This document shows, one piece after another, positions 34,874 to 43,142 of a stretch of DNA of 63,290 nt. Location of the stretch: positions 1 through 63,290 of the forward strand of contig JAFZYR010000038.1 in the NCBI GenBank assembly GCA_017616165.1, given 5' to 3'. The DNA is from Treponema sp. (GTDB lineage: Bacteria; Spirochaetota; Spirochaetia; Treponematales; Treponemataceae). The translations under genes were made by a program, and so were the position numbers. Within the stretch, counting starts at the first letter, position 1; every line of letters starts with the position of its first letter. The notes beneath the pieces were generated by a model. That model worked only from the letters and a program-made list of their open reading frames with translations, searched no databases and was not told the origin of the DNA.

Positions 34874-34902
34874 ATTATAAACGATACGGGGAGATTTGTC
34901 AG
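34874..34902 (-). promoter_or_regulatory. promoter of the giant lipoprotein gene
   Basis: On the minus strand CTGACA (34902-34897) and a consensus TATAAT (34879-34874) are 17 bases apart. The leader would be about 28 bases and contains TGGAGGAAG. A good promoter and ribosome binding site in front of a frameshifted gene argue that the gene is still in use. Confidence 0.65.
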
Positions 34903-34974
34903 TATGGAGATGGCGCTGTTTGCCGATTTCTTCCGCTCGCGCACAGTTGGTTTTCGGCTTTATCCTATATATGA

Positions 34975-35937
34975 CTAAAGATTTTTTTTTGGGTATTTAT
35001 TTTTAAGTTTTTTTTCTAGAGCCAAAAATCGCTGGGGGGTGGGAGTTGTGAAGGTTTTAACTTCGGAATTGGGGAGAGTTATTTGTAGCAGCTTGGAGTG
35101 GAGCATCAAGGTTTCATTGGGGAAAAGAGGGTCGGGTTTGTTGTAAATGGGGTCGCCTACTATTGGGCAGCCCAGGTATTTCATGTGTACACGTATTTGA
35201 TGGGTGCGGCCGGTTTTGATTCTTACGCGGACAAGGGTGTAGTTGCCGTAGCTGCTTAGGCAGTGGTAGAGGGTTCGGGCATACTTGCCTTCGTCTGTTT
35301 CGGTTACGGCTTTAAAGCGTTTGCGGTCCTTGGGATCTCTTATTATCTGGGTTCGTATGTCTCCGGCAACGGCTGGAGGGCGGCCTTTTACAATGCAGAT
35401 ATATTCTTTGCGAAGCTTGTGGTTTTTAAATTGTGCACCAAGCCATTCTTCGGCATCCCGGTTTTTGGCTGTAATGATTATGCCTGAGGTTTCTTTATCA
35501 AGGCGGTGTACAATACCGGGGCGGCGCTGCATCAAAAGCTGGGCGTCACTCCCCTCCTTTGTTTGTGTTATTGCCTGTCTTCCCCAATGATATAAAAGTG
35601 CATTTACTAAAGTTCCGTCCCAGTTTCCGCAGGCAGGATGTGTTACCATTCCCTGAGGCTTGTTTACAACAGTTACATTTTCATCCTCGTAAATTATATC
35701 AAGCGGAATATCCTGTGGTTCTATATTGTCAGGAATATTGTCTTCCCATTCAATATCAATTACATCACCTGCCTTTACCTTTTGAGAAAGCTTACTGATT
35801 TTTCCGTTGATTAAAATCTGAGTAACGCCGCTTTTGAGCTTTGAACGGTTCATGCCGTTTGGCAAAGAGGCAATATATTTATCCAGGCGTTCATTTGCTT
35901 TATAGTCTGGTTCAACCCTTGTGGAAAAATAAGGCAT
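34975..35937 (-). CDS. RluD-type 23S rRNA pseudouridine synthase
   Basis: 320 residues. An N-terminal S4 RNA-binding domain (residues about 15-70, NERLDKYIASL; ILINGKISKLSQKVKAGD) precedes the RluA/RluD catalytic domain. That domain has VVNKPQGMVTHPACGN and GIVHRLDKETSGIII with catalytic Asp 147, and the late KTGRTHQIRVHMKYLGCPIVGD motif. The S4 domain and length favour RluD (helix 69 of 23S rRNA). Its ATG overlaps the stop of the preceding gene by one base. Last gene of the operon beginning with the HEAT protein. The C-terminus is lysine-rich and coded by long A runs. Confidence 0.92.
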   Translation of the reverse strand: MPYFSTRVEPDYKANERLDKYIASLPNGMNRSKLKSGVTQILINGKISKLSQKVKAGDVIDIEWEDNIPDNIEPQDIPLDIIYEDENVTVVNKPQGMVTHPACGNWDGTLVNALLYHWGRQAITQTKEGSDAQLLMQRRPGIVHRLDKETSGIIITAKNRDAEEWLGAQFKNHKLRKEYICIVKGRPPAVAGDIRTQIIRDPKDRKRFKAVTETDEGKYARTLYHCLSSYGNYTLVRVRIKTGRTHQIRVHMKYLGCPIVGDPIYNKPDPLFPNETLMLHSKLLQITLPNSEVKTFTTPTPQRFLALEKKLKNKYPKKNL

Positions 35938-36377
35938 TATTCATCTTCCTCTTGGGGCTCTACTTCTATTTTTATTGCATCAGATAAATCAACATCACGA
36001 CTCTTTTTATTTCGTTTAATTATCTGTATGACAAAATCGGTAATTCCAATTCCGGCAGAAATACACAGGGAGGTTAAAATTACGCTTTTCATTTCCTGAG
36101 GTGTATAATCTGCAGTTGCAAGAGGATTAAAGGTTTGTGTTTTTCCTGTTGCAAATTTAATTCCGTTAAAAACAATTGCAGTATCCATGGTAACAAAGGG
36201 CATGGAACCAAGAGTGATTATTTCAAAGCGTCTTAAATCCTGCAAGGCTTGAGAAAATTCATCAGAAGAATATGGCTTGGGCTCAGTGCTTTTTGATTGA
36301 TTTGACTGACCAAAAACAAAGGCCTGGTTCAAGGCAAAAAATATAACTGCTGCAATAAATAGTTTTTTATGCTTCAT
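35937..36377 (-). CDS. small membrane/secreted protein, unknown function
   Basis: 146 residues with a cleavable-looking signal peptide (MKHKKLFIAAVIFFALNQAF, then VFGQSNQ). A possible second membrane segment is at about 100-122 (SVILTSLCISAGIGITDFVIQI). Basic residues and an acidic tail (EVEPQEEDE) follow. No family recognised. Positioned between yggS and rluD in one operon with overlapping or adjacent ends. Confidence 0.72.
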   Translation of the reverse strand: MKHKKLFIAAVIFFALNQAFVFGQSNQSKSTEPKPYSSDEFSQALQDLRRFEIITLGSMPFVTMDTAIVFNGIKFATGKTQTFNPLATADYTPQEMKSVILTSLCISAGIGITDFVIQIIKRNKKSRDVDLSDAIKIEVEPQEEDE

Positions 36378-37082
36378 TTAATAATTCCTCTGACCAAAAA
36401 TTGCTGTTCCTACGCGAACCATTGTAGAGCCTTGCTGTATGGCAGCTTCAAAATCTCCTGACATTCCCATAGAAAGCTCCTTAAGCGGGAACTGCGGATA
36501 CTGTTCTTTAAGCTTTTGTGCAAGTGTACGCAGGGTTATAAAGGATTTATGAATAAGCTCCTGATCCTGAGTAAAGGGTGCCATGGTCATAAAGCCAGAT
36601 GGAATAATGTGTGGAAAGTCTCCCCTTTTGCAGGCTTCGAGTGCTTCGATCAAAGCCTCCTCGGATGTAAAGCCGGCTTTAGATTCTTCACCGGTATGAT
36701 ATTCAAACAAAACCTTTATTGTTTTATCCAGCTTAGCACACTGCTTTTCTATCTCTTTAAGAAGGTCAAGCCGGTCGACAGAATCTATAGACGCAGCAAT
36801 TGTTACAGCCTGCTTTACCTTGTTTGTCTGAAGCTGTCCTATTATATGAAGCTCTACCTTTGGGTTTGCAGCAAGAATCGGAGTGAATTTCTGGACAGCC
36901 TCTTGAACACGATTTTCTCCAAATAAAAGCTGACCACAGGCAATGGCCTCTTCTACTGCTTCCTTTGGATGAAACTTGCTTACAGCCATGAGCTTTACAG
37001 AGTCATTGCTTCTTCCAGCTTGTGCTTCTGCTTTATTAATAAGGCTTTGAACCTCTTGTAAATTGGCTTTTATATCACTCAT
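36378..37082 (-). CDS. yggS: YggS-family PLP homeostasis protein
   Basis: Binds pyridoxal phosphate and maintains its homeostasis; no catalytic reaction is established for the family. The 234-residue TIM-barrel protein has the PLP-lysine motif VKLMAVSKFHPKEAV (Lys near residue 32), FGENRVQEA, HIIGQLQTNKVK and the C-terminal LSMGMSGDFEAAIQQGSTMVRVG. Length is typical. It overlaps the rsmA stop by 4 bases, so translation is coupled. Confidence 0.94.
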   Translation of the reverse strand: MSDIKANLQEVQSLINKAEAQAGRSNDSVKLMAVSKFHPKEAVEEAIACGQLLFGENRVQEAVQKFTPILAANPKVELHIIGQLQTNKVKQAVTIAASIDSVDRLDLLKEIEKQCAKLDKTIKVLFEYHTGEESKAGFTSEEALIEALEACKRGDFPHIIPSGFMTMAPFTQDQELIHKSFITLRTLAQKLKEQYPQFPLKELSMGMSGDFEAAIQQGSTMVRVGTAIFGQRNY

Positions 37083-37945
37083 TTTTCACCTTCATTAATT
37101 ACATCACACAGGGTAAGCATCTGCTGTACATTTAAAACCTCTGCCCTTAGTATTGGATCAATTCCCGCTTTTTCAAGATATTCAACAGTCTTTGCAGCAT
37201 TATTTAAAAAGCCCTGCAGGTTATTTCTTACGGTTTTGCGTCTAGAACTGAATAAGGCTCTCTGCATTTTTACAAAAAGCTTTGGATTTGCACACCCAGG
37301 CCAATCGGCTTTTGGAGTAAGCAGAACAGCCCTGGAATCTACATTAGGCTTGGGCCAGAAGTTAGAGCCCGATAAATCAATAATAGGTTTAACATCATAA
37401 GCCCAGTTGCACAAAACAGAAAGCGAAGAATTGTCTGTGCTTCCGGGCTTTGCTGCCATTCTTACAGCAACCTCTTTTTGAACCGTAAATACACAACGTT
37501 CAAAGCGTATACCCTTTTCAATTGTATCTGCGATGAGGGTTGCTGCAATATTATACGGAAGGTTTCCAAAAAAGCGCTGAGGAAGAACTGTCCCGTTTTG
37601 TGTCTGATTGTACCAGGTTTTAAGTACATCCCCTTCTATAATGCGGAACTTATTCTGCTTTGCAAAGCTGTCAAAAAACTGTGATAAAAGACTTACAAAG
37701 CCACGGTCAATTTCAAAAACCGTAACATCTGCACCTTCATTTAATAGTCCGCTTGTCATAGCTCCAAGCCCCGGACCTATTTCCCAGACAGTAGTATCCT
37801 TTTGAACCTCCAGAGCTTCTATGAGCTTTTCGCGTGCCTTCTGGTTTATAAGAAAATTCTGCCCGAACTTTTTTTGCATGGAAAAGCCGTTTGAGTCAAG
37901 AATAGTTTTTAGTTCTGCAGGCGAATTATAGTCAGGACAGTTCAA
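37079..37945 (-). CDS. rsmA: 16S rRNA adenine dimethyltransferase (KsgA)
   Basis: Dimethylates two adjacent adenines near the 3' end of 16S rRNA, a late step in 30S assembly. 288 residues. FGQNFLINQKAREKL is the characteristic N-terminal motif, VWEIGPGLGAMTSGLLN is the SAM-binding motif I, and FGNLPYNIAATLI (near residue 128) is the NLPY catalytic motif. The C-terminal helical domain has LFSSRRKTVRNNLQ. It overlaps comEC and yggS by 4 bases on each side. Confidence 0.95.
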   Translation of the reverse strand: MNCPDYNSPAELKTILDSNGFSMQKKFGQNFLINQKAREKLIEALEVQKDTTVWEIGPGLGAMTSGLLNEGADVTVFEIDRGFVSLLSQFFDSFAKQNKFRIIEGDVLKTWYNQTQNGTVLPQRFFGNLPYNIAATLIADTIEKGIRFERCVFTVQKEVAVRMAAKPGSTDNSSLSVLCNWAYDVKPIIDLSGSNFWPKPNVDSRAVLLTPKADWPGCANPKLFVKMQRALFSSRRKTVRNNLQGFLNNAAKTVEYLEKAGIDPILRAEVLNVQQMLTLCDVINEGEK

Positions 37946-39213
37946 TTGATTCTCCAGATAAATGCTTTGGAAAAAAACGCTACCAAATATTTTATTACAG
38001 TATACTCTAAATTAATAAAAAATCCACTAGCCCCGGCAATCACAGGACACACAAGGCTGAGTATAATAAGTACAAGCCCGGAATAAATAAACAGCGTAAC
38101 AACAGGCGAAACAATGGAAGTAGCAATAATTCCTACCGGTGCAAAGCTTCCGAACAGCTTGAGCGAAACAGGTGCGGTAAAAATCTGGGCTCCCGTAGAA
38201 GAACCAAGTGAGGCTGCAAAATAAGAAGGTAAAAATCTGCTGTATATTTTATTAAAAAAGCTGTTGGTCAAAAGTATTCCCGCAAGTGCTGCATAAGAAA
38301 GAATAAAGCCTGAATTAAAAATATCCTGTGGAGCAATAATAGTCTGGCACAAAAAGCTAAAGGCCAGCACAAGCAGCATATCAGGCTTTTTGACATTTGC
38401 TAGGGCTGCAATAATGAGCAGCATATTACATAAAAAAGCCCTTAGCAGTGACGGTGAAAAGCCTGCAAACCACACGAATAATACAAGTGCAATTATGCGG
38501 ATAATAAAGGTAAGCTTTTTTCGACCAATCTTTTTCCCTGCAAAAATAGCAATTCCCGAAAACATCGACAGATGCATACCCGACAAAGCAAGGATATGAG
38601 AAAGACCTGCATTCTTAAAGCTTAAGGAAATGTCTGAAGATGTATACTCTTTTGCACCACAAAGCAAGGCAAGCAGTAAGCCACCTGCCGCACCCCAGGA
38701 ATACATCAATCGTTTGAACTGTAGCCGGCATAATGCACGTAGATAATCAAGCCTGCCGTAAAGCGTTTGCGGGAAAAATGAATCTTTGCATTCACTGATA
38801 TAAAACTTTGTTGAATCCCGGCCAAACCTTCCAGATAGAGTGTAAACTCCCCCAGCCTCCCATAAAGGTGCTTTTTCATTTCCATGGAGTCTGGCTTTGG
38901 AATAAAGCTTTCCCGGTAAAAGTGCTTCTGCCTGGTCCACGGGTATGTATACAACAAGACTTCCGCCAGCCTGCCCTTTAATGCCGTTTTGCGCTTTAAA
39001 GCTATTTATCTTAAATCTAGCTGAATAATAGCTTCCATCACTGGTTTTTACCGGAGACGAAATGAGACTGCCGTGTATTAGATTAATCTTGCCTGGTTCA
39101 ATAAAGCTGATTAACCTAGTTTTATCACTAACCTTTACGAGACCGGAATAAAAAAGAATTATACAGATAAATGCTGCTAAAAAAACGGAACTGTTTGAAT
39201 ACCTCTTTACCAT
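37942..39213 (-). CDS. ComEC/Rec2-type competence membrane protein, short form
   Basis: 423 residues. A DUF4131-like soluble segment (about 30-150) lies between N-terminal membrane segments. The ComEC competence domain (about 175-423) has LLLALLCGAKEYTSSDIS, AGLSHILALSGMHLSMFSG and FAGFSPSLLRAFLCN. In known systems this domain forms the inner-membrane DNA import channel. The C-terminal metallo-beta-lactamase-like domain of long ComEC proteins is absent, and no neighbouring gene in this operon supplies it. Overlaps rsmA by 4 and the HEAT gene by 7 bases. Confidence 0.88.
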   Translation of the reverse strand: MVKRYSNSSVFLAAFICIILFYSGLVKVSDKTRLISFIEPGKINLIHGSLISSPVKTSDGSYYSARFKINSFKAQNGIKGQAGGSLVVYIPVDQAEALLPGKLYSKARLHGNEKAPLWEAGGVYTLSGRFGRDSTKFYISECKDSFFPQTLYGRLDYLRALCRLQFKRLMYSWGAAGGLLLALLCGAKEYTSSDISLSFKNAGLSHILALSGMHLSMFSGIAIFAGKKIGRKKLTFIIRIIALVLFVWFAGFSPSLLRAFLCNMLLIIAALANVKKPDMLLVLAFSFLCQTIIAPQDIFNSGFILSYAALAGILLTNSFFNKIYSRFLPSYFAASLGSSTGAQIFTAPVSLKLFGSFAPVGIIATSIVSPVVTLFIYSGLVLIILSLVCPVIAGASGFFINLEYTVIKYLVAFFSKAFIWRIN

Positions 39214-40343
39214 CTAAGACCCGCAAGGGCCTGGCGAGCGGCAGACAATACGTTTTCCGGATAGTTTAAGTAAGTAACCGAAAGCAGTGAATCAAATGCC
39301 GATTTATCGCCTATAGCCCCCAAAGAATTGATTACGGCAAGAACAACATTCTGGTTTACAGCTGCGTTGTGCTCCTGCTGAGTATTCAATTCTCCCAAGT
39401 ACTTAATAAGCGGTGAAACAGCATCTAATGGAGAAATATTTACTAAAGAATTAATGAGTTCGATAAACTGATCTTCGGTAATCTGGCCGTTTGCAAAATC
39501 CTTTTGACAACCTGCAAAGAATGTAAGCACGCTGTTAGAAGCACGGGTCCATTTATTTGCATTCAAAATCTGGAGTGCTTCAAACTGGAGGGTTACAAGC
39601 GGAGACTCATTCAGAATATTTTCACAAACCTCACAAAGCTCTGCAGTTGTTATGGCTTTGGACTGCTTTACAAGATTAAATACTCTTTGTGTATTTGCAG
39701 GATCCTTGCTGCCAACAACCTGTAAAACCTCATTTATAGAAAGAGGAACAAGATTTACAAGAGTTTGTTCAATTTCTGTATGATATGCCGAATATCTTTT
39801 ATCGTTTAATGCGTTATATAAAATAGAAAAAGAGATGTTGTTGCCTATTGAGCCAAGGGTGTTGATGACTGATTTCAGAAGACTGGAATCAGATGAGAGA
39901 ACTGAAGGCCCCTGCATAAAATTGTTCAGGACGTTTGTAAAAGGTGTATAATTTATTCTGTCCTTTAATGAAAGCACCTTTGACTGAACTGCAATCTGAA
40001 CGGTATTGCTGCGGGAAAACTTATTGAAAAGCTCAATAAATTTATTCATCAGTTCATTTTTGTCATAATCTGACAAACCGTAAACATAATCATTGGAAAT
40101 AGAAAGCACTGCTGCAACGGCAAGACCGTCCATATCTCTATCGGTTCCAATAATCTCGTTGTTTTCCAAAACAAATTCAATTGCCTTTTGCGAAAGCCAG
40201 ATGCTGTCCTGGCCGGATGCTTCTCTTACTGCTGCTGTTTTGTCGGAAATATTTCCTTTAATAAACTGTTTTTTATAATCCTGTGCAAAAACAGCGAGCG
40301 TGAGAACTAATCCTGCTAAAAACAATGTAATCAGTTTTTTCAT
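39207..40343 (-). CDS. secreted HEAT-repeat-like protein
   Basis: 378 residues. The signal peptide MKKLITLFLAGLVLTLAVFA is cleaved before QDYKKQF. The remainder consists of about eight helical pairs of HEAT type, with repeats ending in LG.IGN/LGAIGDKSAFDSLL and a last unit VTYLNYPENVLSAARQALAGLRW. It is probably a periplasmic scaffold or adaptor. First gene of a minus-strand operon running to rluD. No enzyme motif is visible. Confidence 0.8.
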   Translation of the reverse strand: MKKLITLFLAGLVLTLAVFAQDYKKQFIKGNISDKTAAVREASGQDSIWLSQKAIEFVLENNEIIGTDRDMDGLAVAAVLSISNDYVYGLSDYDKNELMNKFIELFNKFSRSNTVQIAVQSKVLSLKDRINYTPFTNVLNNFMQGPSVLSSDSSLLKSVINTLGSIGNNISFSILYNALNDKRYSAYHTEIEQTLVNLVPLSINEVLQVVGSKDPANTQRVFNLVKQSKAITTAELCEVCENILNESPLVTLQFEALQILNANKWTRASNSVLTFFAGCQKDFANGQITEDQFIELINSLVNISPLDAVSPLIKYLGELNTQQEHNAAVNQNVVLAVINSLGAIGDKSAFDSLLSVTYLNYPENVLSAARQALAGLRW

Positions 40344-40376
40344 ATATATTACCTTCTACTAATTCCTGTTAATATT

Positions 40377-41594
40377 TTAGTCAATATCATCATCCGGTAT
40401 AGTAATATTGTCTATATTCTCCATCTTTAAATCAACGGGAGACGAATTGGTAACAGATTGTGCACTCTGTTTATTTTGTGCCGCCTGTGCTGCTTCCAGA
40501 TCCTGTTGAACCGACTGTTCGGTTGGAATTGCACCTTCGGTGGCATCTGCTTCCTCAAGCTCATCCGAATCGGTAAGTTTAAGTGCTTCGTAAACCTCTT
40601 TTTCGCGCTCCGGCAGCATGTCGTAAACATAGCTAAGAACCTCGTTTCTCATTGTAGGTTCAAGATGTATACATTCAAAATGCAGCAGGGACTGATTAGA
40701 GGCTTCGTTAAATTCAACAGTTCGTACTACACCAAACATGATGATGAGCATGTTCTGAATATTAAACTGAAGCTTAATCTGAACGTTAGGCACACCCTTT
40801 CCGCCAATGCGGATCATTGCACCGGATTCAGAAATATCTTCAATAAGACATTTATAACCGTTCTGTGTTTCTACGGCATTGTAGTCTATATTTTCATTTT
40901 TGATGATGTAAAGATTTGCCTTGATTTCGCACTTTGCACGAACTGACTTGCGCTTTTGGGTGCGGATAAGGTTGCTTGAATGACGCAGAGAAATTGATGA
41001 TTCACCAAGGAAAAGTCCGTGACCTGTTACTGTTGTATCAAAAACATAGCGTGCATCACCCTTGCGCCAAAGGTAAACGTTTACAAACTTTCCTACCCAC
41101 TGTTCTGCAGTAAGCGGAATCATATCCTTCTGCCGTGGAACAGAAATGATGAGCTCCTTGCCGTTGTTCATGATTCTGGAAGAAAAAACTCCCTTGCCCG
41201 GCAAAATGATTCTGAGCTTCTGCTCCTTATCAAGATACATGGTTGAATCAAGACCCTTTTTATCATCCGATTCATTCTGAAGCTTTGTGCGGTAATTAAA
41301 CAGCTTGGTAATAAGAGCCTGAGTTTTTGGATCACTTTCGGTACCGTTGGCAGCTGCCTGCGAAGTAATGTGAGCCATACATTTGGTTAAAGACGGCATA
41401 GACCAGAAAAGCGCTTTAGGATAATCAAGGTCGCACATCTGTGCAACGCTCCACAAAAGATTTAAATCACTAATAGAAAACTTCTGGTCAAGTCCGGTAA
41501 TATAAAACTCAATTCTCTGTTTAAAAATAGAATATAAGCCCGCAATTGCAAGGAGAATACAGACTGCTATTATAATTCCTAATAAAATGTACAC
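40377..41594 (-). CDS. membrane-anchored PilZ domain protein (c-di-GMP effector)
   Basis: 405 residues when started at GTG 41594, preceded by a GAGGG ribosome binding site (about 41598-41603). A longer open frame to 41735 would read through the divergent gene's promoter. One N-terminal membrane helix (VYILLGIIIAVCILLAIAGL). A helical region follows, then a YcgR-N-like beta domain and a PilZ domain with RKSVRAKCEIKANLY (RxxxR type) and EDISESGAMIRIGG (DxSxxG). An acidic, Gln/Ala-rich tail ends in DDDID. Predicted to bind c-di-GMP and act at the membrane, perhaps on motility as YcgR proteins do. Confidence 0.85.
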   Translation of the reverse strand: MYILLGIIIAVCILLAIAGLYSIFKQRIEFYITGLDQKFSISDLNLLWSVAQMCDLDYPKALFWSMPSLTKCMAHITSQAAANGTESDPKTQALITKLFNYRTKLQNESDDKKGLDSTMYLDKEQKLRIILPGKGVFSSRIMNNGKELIISVPRQKDMIPLTAEQWVGKFVNVYLWRKGDARYVFDTTVTGHGLFLGESSISLRHSSNLIRTQKRKSVRAKCEIKANLYIIKNENIDYNAVETQNGYKCLIEDISESGAMIRIGGKGVPNVQIKLQFNIQNMLIIMFGVVRTVEFNEASNQSLLHFECIHLEPTMRNEVLSYVYDMLPEREKEVYEALKLTDSDELEEADATEGAIPTEQSVQQDLEAAQAAQNKQSAQSVTNSSPVDLKMENIDNITIPDDDID

Positions 41595-41652
41595 AAATCC
41601 CTCTTTTATATATATAATAGTATAACACAAAAAAAAGAAAAAGACATCAAAA

Positions 41653-42276
41653 ATGAAACGACAATCGTTAATATATGAAATTCTGATTTTTCTGCTGATT
41701 TTTGTTTTTCTCATAATTCCGCCCTTTTTTAACAAGCCGGTTGGTCAGCTTAAGGAGCTTTTTAGCTGGACTTTTCCGTGGAAACAGGCAGGCTTATGCA
41801 TTTTTGCGCTTGTGCTTTATTTTTTAAGTAAAAATCTCAACGATAAAAAAGGAATATTCTACCCTTCACTTATTGCGCTTTCCCTGCTGTTTTTTACGGC
41901 TATCATAATTAAATTGATTTGTCATTCTGCCACAGGTGAAAATCGCCTGATTATGCCGCAGGGAGGTCTTGAGGTTTTATTCTGCCTTATAACCTTTGCA
42001 CTTAGCGCAATTTATGAAGAAATAATTTACCGTTTTTATTTTACGGATGCACTGCGTCGCCTGATTCCTATTGAACGAAAATATATCTGGATTGTTTATG
42101 AGCTTGCAGGCCTTGTGGTGTTTGCCTTTGCGCACTTTTATCTTGGCTGGGCTTCGGTAATAAATGCCACTTTTGCACATGTGATTCTGCGCTTTTTATA
42201 TAAAAAGACAAACCTCATCTGGAACTGCGTAATCGTTCATTTTATTTATAATGTAATTTCGCTTATTTTATTGTAG
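41653..42276 (+). CDS. CPBP-family intramembrane protease
   Basis: 207 residues with about five to six membrane segments. The CPBP (Abi) motifs are AIYEEIIYRFYFTDALRR (EExxxR), VFAFAHFYLGWASVINA (FxxxH) and HVILRFLYKKTNLIWNCVIVHFIYN (HxxxN/B). In this family they form a metal-independent or zinc-linked glutamyl protease site, with roles in prenylated-protein processing or bacteriocin immunity. Divergent from the PilZ gene. Its 3' end overlaps the DUF4340 gene by 31 bases in antisense. Confidence 0.88.
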   Translation: MKRQSLIYEILIFLLIFVFLIIPPFFNKPVGQLKELFSWTFPWKQAGLCIFALVLYFLSKNLNDKKGIFYPSLIALSLLFFTAIIIKLICHSATGENRLIMPQGGLEVLFCLITFALSAIYEEIIYRFYFTDALRRLIPIERKYIWIVYELAGLVVFAFAHFYLGWASVINATFAHVILRFLYKKTNLIWNCVIVHFIYNVISLILL

Positions 42277-43142
42277 GTCCAAAGGCTTATTTTTGAATAA
42301 TAAGAAAAGCTCTGGCCTGTTCTGTCCGAAATAAACGTGGTTTTTACTATGTATTCGTTATCTGTAAGTATGGAATTGTAAATCATAAGCTGGATTGTTG
42401 ATTTGTCTCCCATTTGAAGATGCAGCTGGTTTACCTGCTTTGTTGTATTTTCCTCTACGGCCTGTATTTCTGCCTGAGTTGCAAAGCCGCCGTGACGCAA
42501 CTCTAAAAGCTTTTGTGCAGACTCTGTGATTAAGTTCTGGATGTCGCCCATATTAAAAACAGAATCCTTGAGCTGCGAAGAAATGATATATGGGTCTAAC
42601 CACACCTGGGTATTTACACTAAGATAATTGTCAAAGGAAGAGTCAAACAGAAAAACTGAATTAAGCTCGTTGGTGGTAAAATATCTGCCGGTCTGTGAAA
42701 AATCGCTGGAGCCAAAGAAAAGATGCTCGTATTCCTGTCCATCCTTGTAAAGACTGATTACAGTTACCTCATCCTGTGAAAGTCCAAAGGCCTGCACCTC
42801 GCTTTTGTTTCCGGCCTTTGCCATTTTATGCTTGGAGCAGAGATTTACAAAAAGCTTTTGTAGCTGTGTTGTGTCTGCGGGAATTCGATTTTCAAAATCA
42901 AAATCTACACAGGCAAGCCACATATTATTCTGCCTTTCCAAAAGGATTGCCGTAGAGTTATTCTGAATTATTATCTGGTCAATTGTGGAAATGTCTGCCT
43001 CATGTAAAAGCTGAATATCCTGATAATGCTTTTTATGTTCCTTGTTGCCCGAAAGCACATTAAAAGAAAGCAGGTAAAAAATGAGAAGTACGCAGATGGC
43101 GGCATATAAAATAAAAACTTTTCTGGAGGATATTTTAATCAT
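42246..43142 (-). CDS. DUF4340 protein of a Gld-like ABC system
   Basis: 298 residues with one N-terminal membrane anchor (residues 7-27) and a periplasmic DUF4340 domain. That domain holds ISTIDQIIIQNNSTAILLERQNNMW, ADTTQLQKLFVNL, FGLSQDEVTVISLYKDG and the late VWLDPYIISSQ. It matches the third component often found beside GldG/ABC permease genes. Its start overlaps the upstream permease gene by 8 bases. The 3' end is antisense to CPBP over 31 bases. Confidence 0.83.
   Translation of the reverse strand: MIKISSRKVFILYAAICVLLIFYLLSFNVLSGNKEHKKHYQDIQLLHEADISTIDQIIIQNNSTAILLERQNNMWLACVDFDFENRIPADTTQLQKLFVNLCSKHKMAKAGNKSEVQAFGLSQDEVTVISLYKDGQEYEHLFFGSSDFSQTGRYFTTNELNSVFLFDSSFDNYLSVNTQVWLDPYIISSQLKDSVFNMGDIQNLITESAQKLLELRHGGFATQAEIQAVEENTTKQVNQLHLQMGDKSTIQLMIYNSILTDNEYIVKTTFISDRTGQSFSYYSKISLWTYNKISEITL

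Noticed and set aside
34981..35010. Long A/T runs at the rluD 3' end as a slippage site
   Set aside because: They lie in the last codons and encode a plausible lysine-rich tail; no alternative frame of interest opens.
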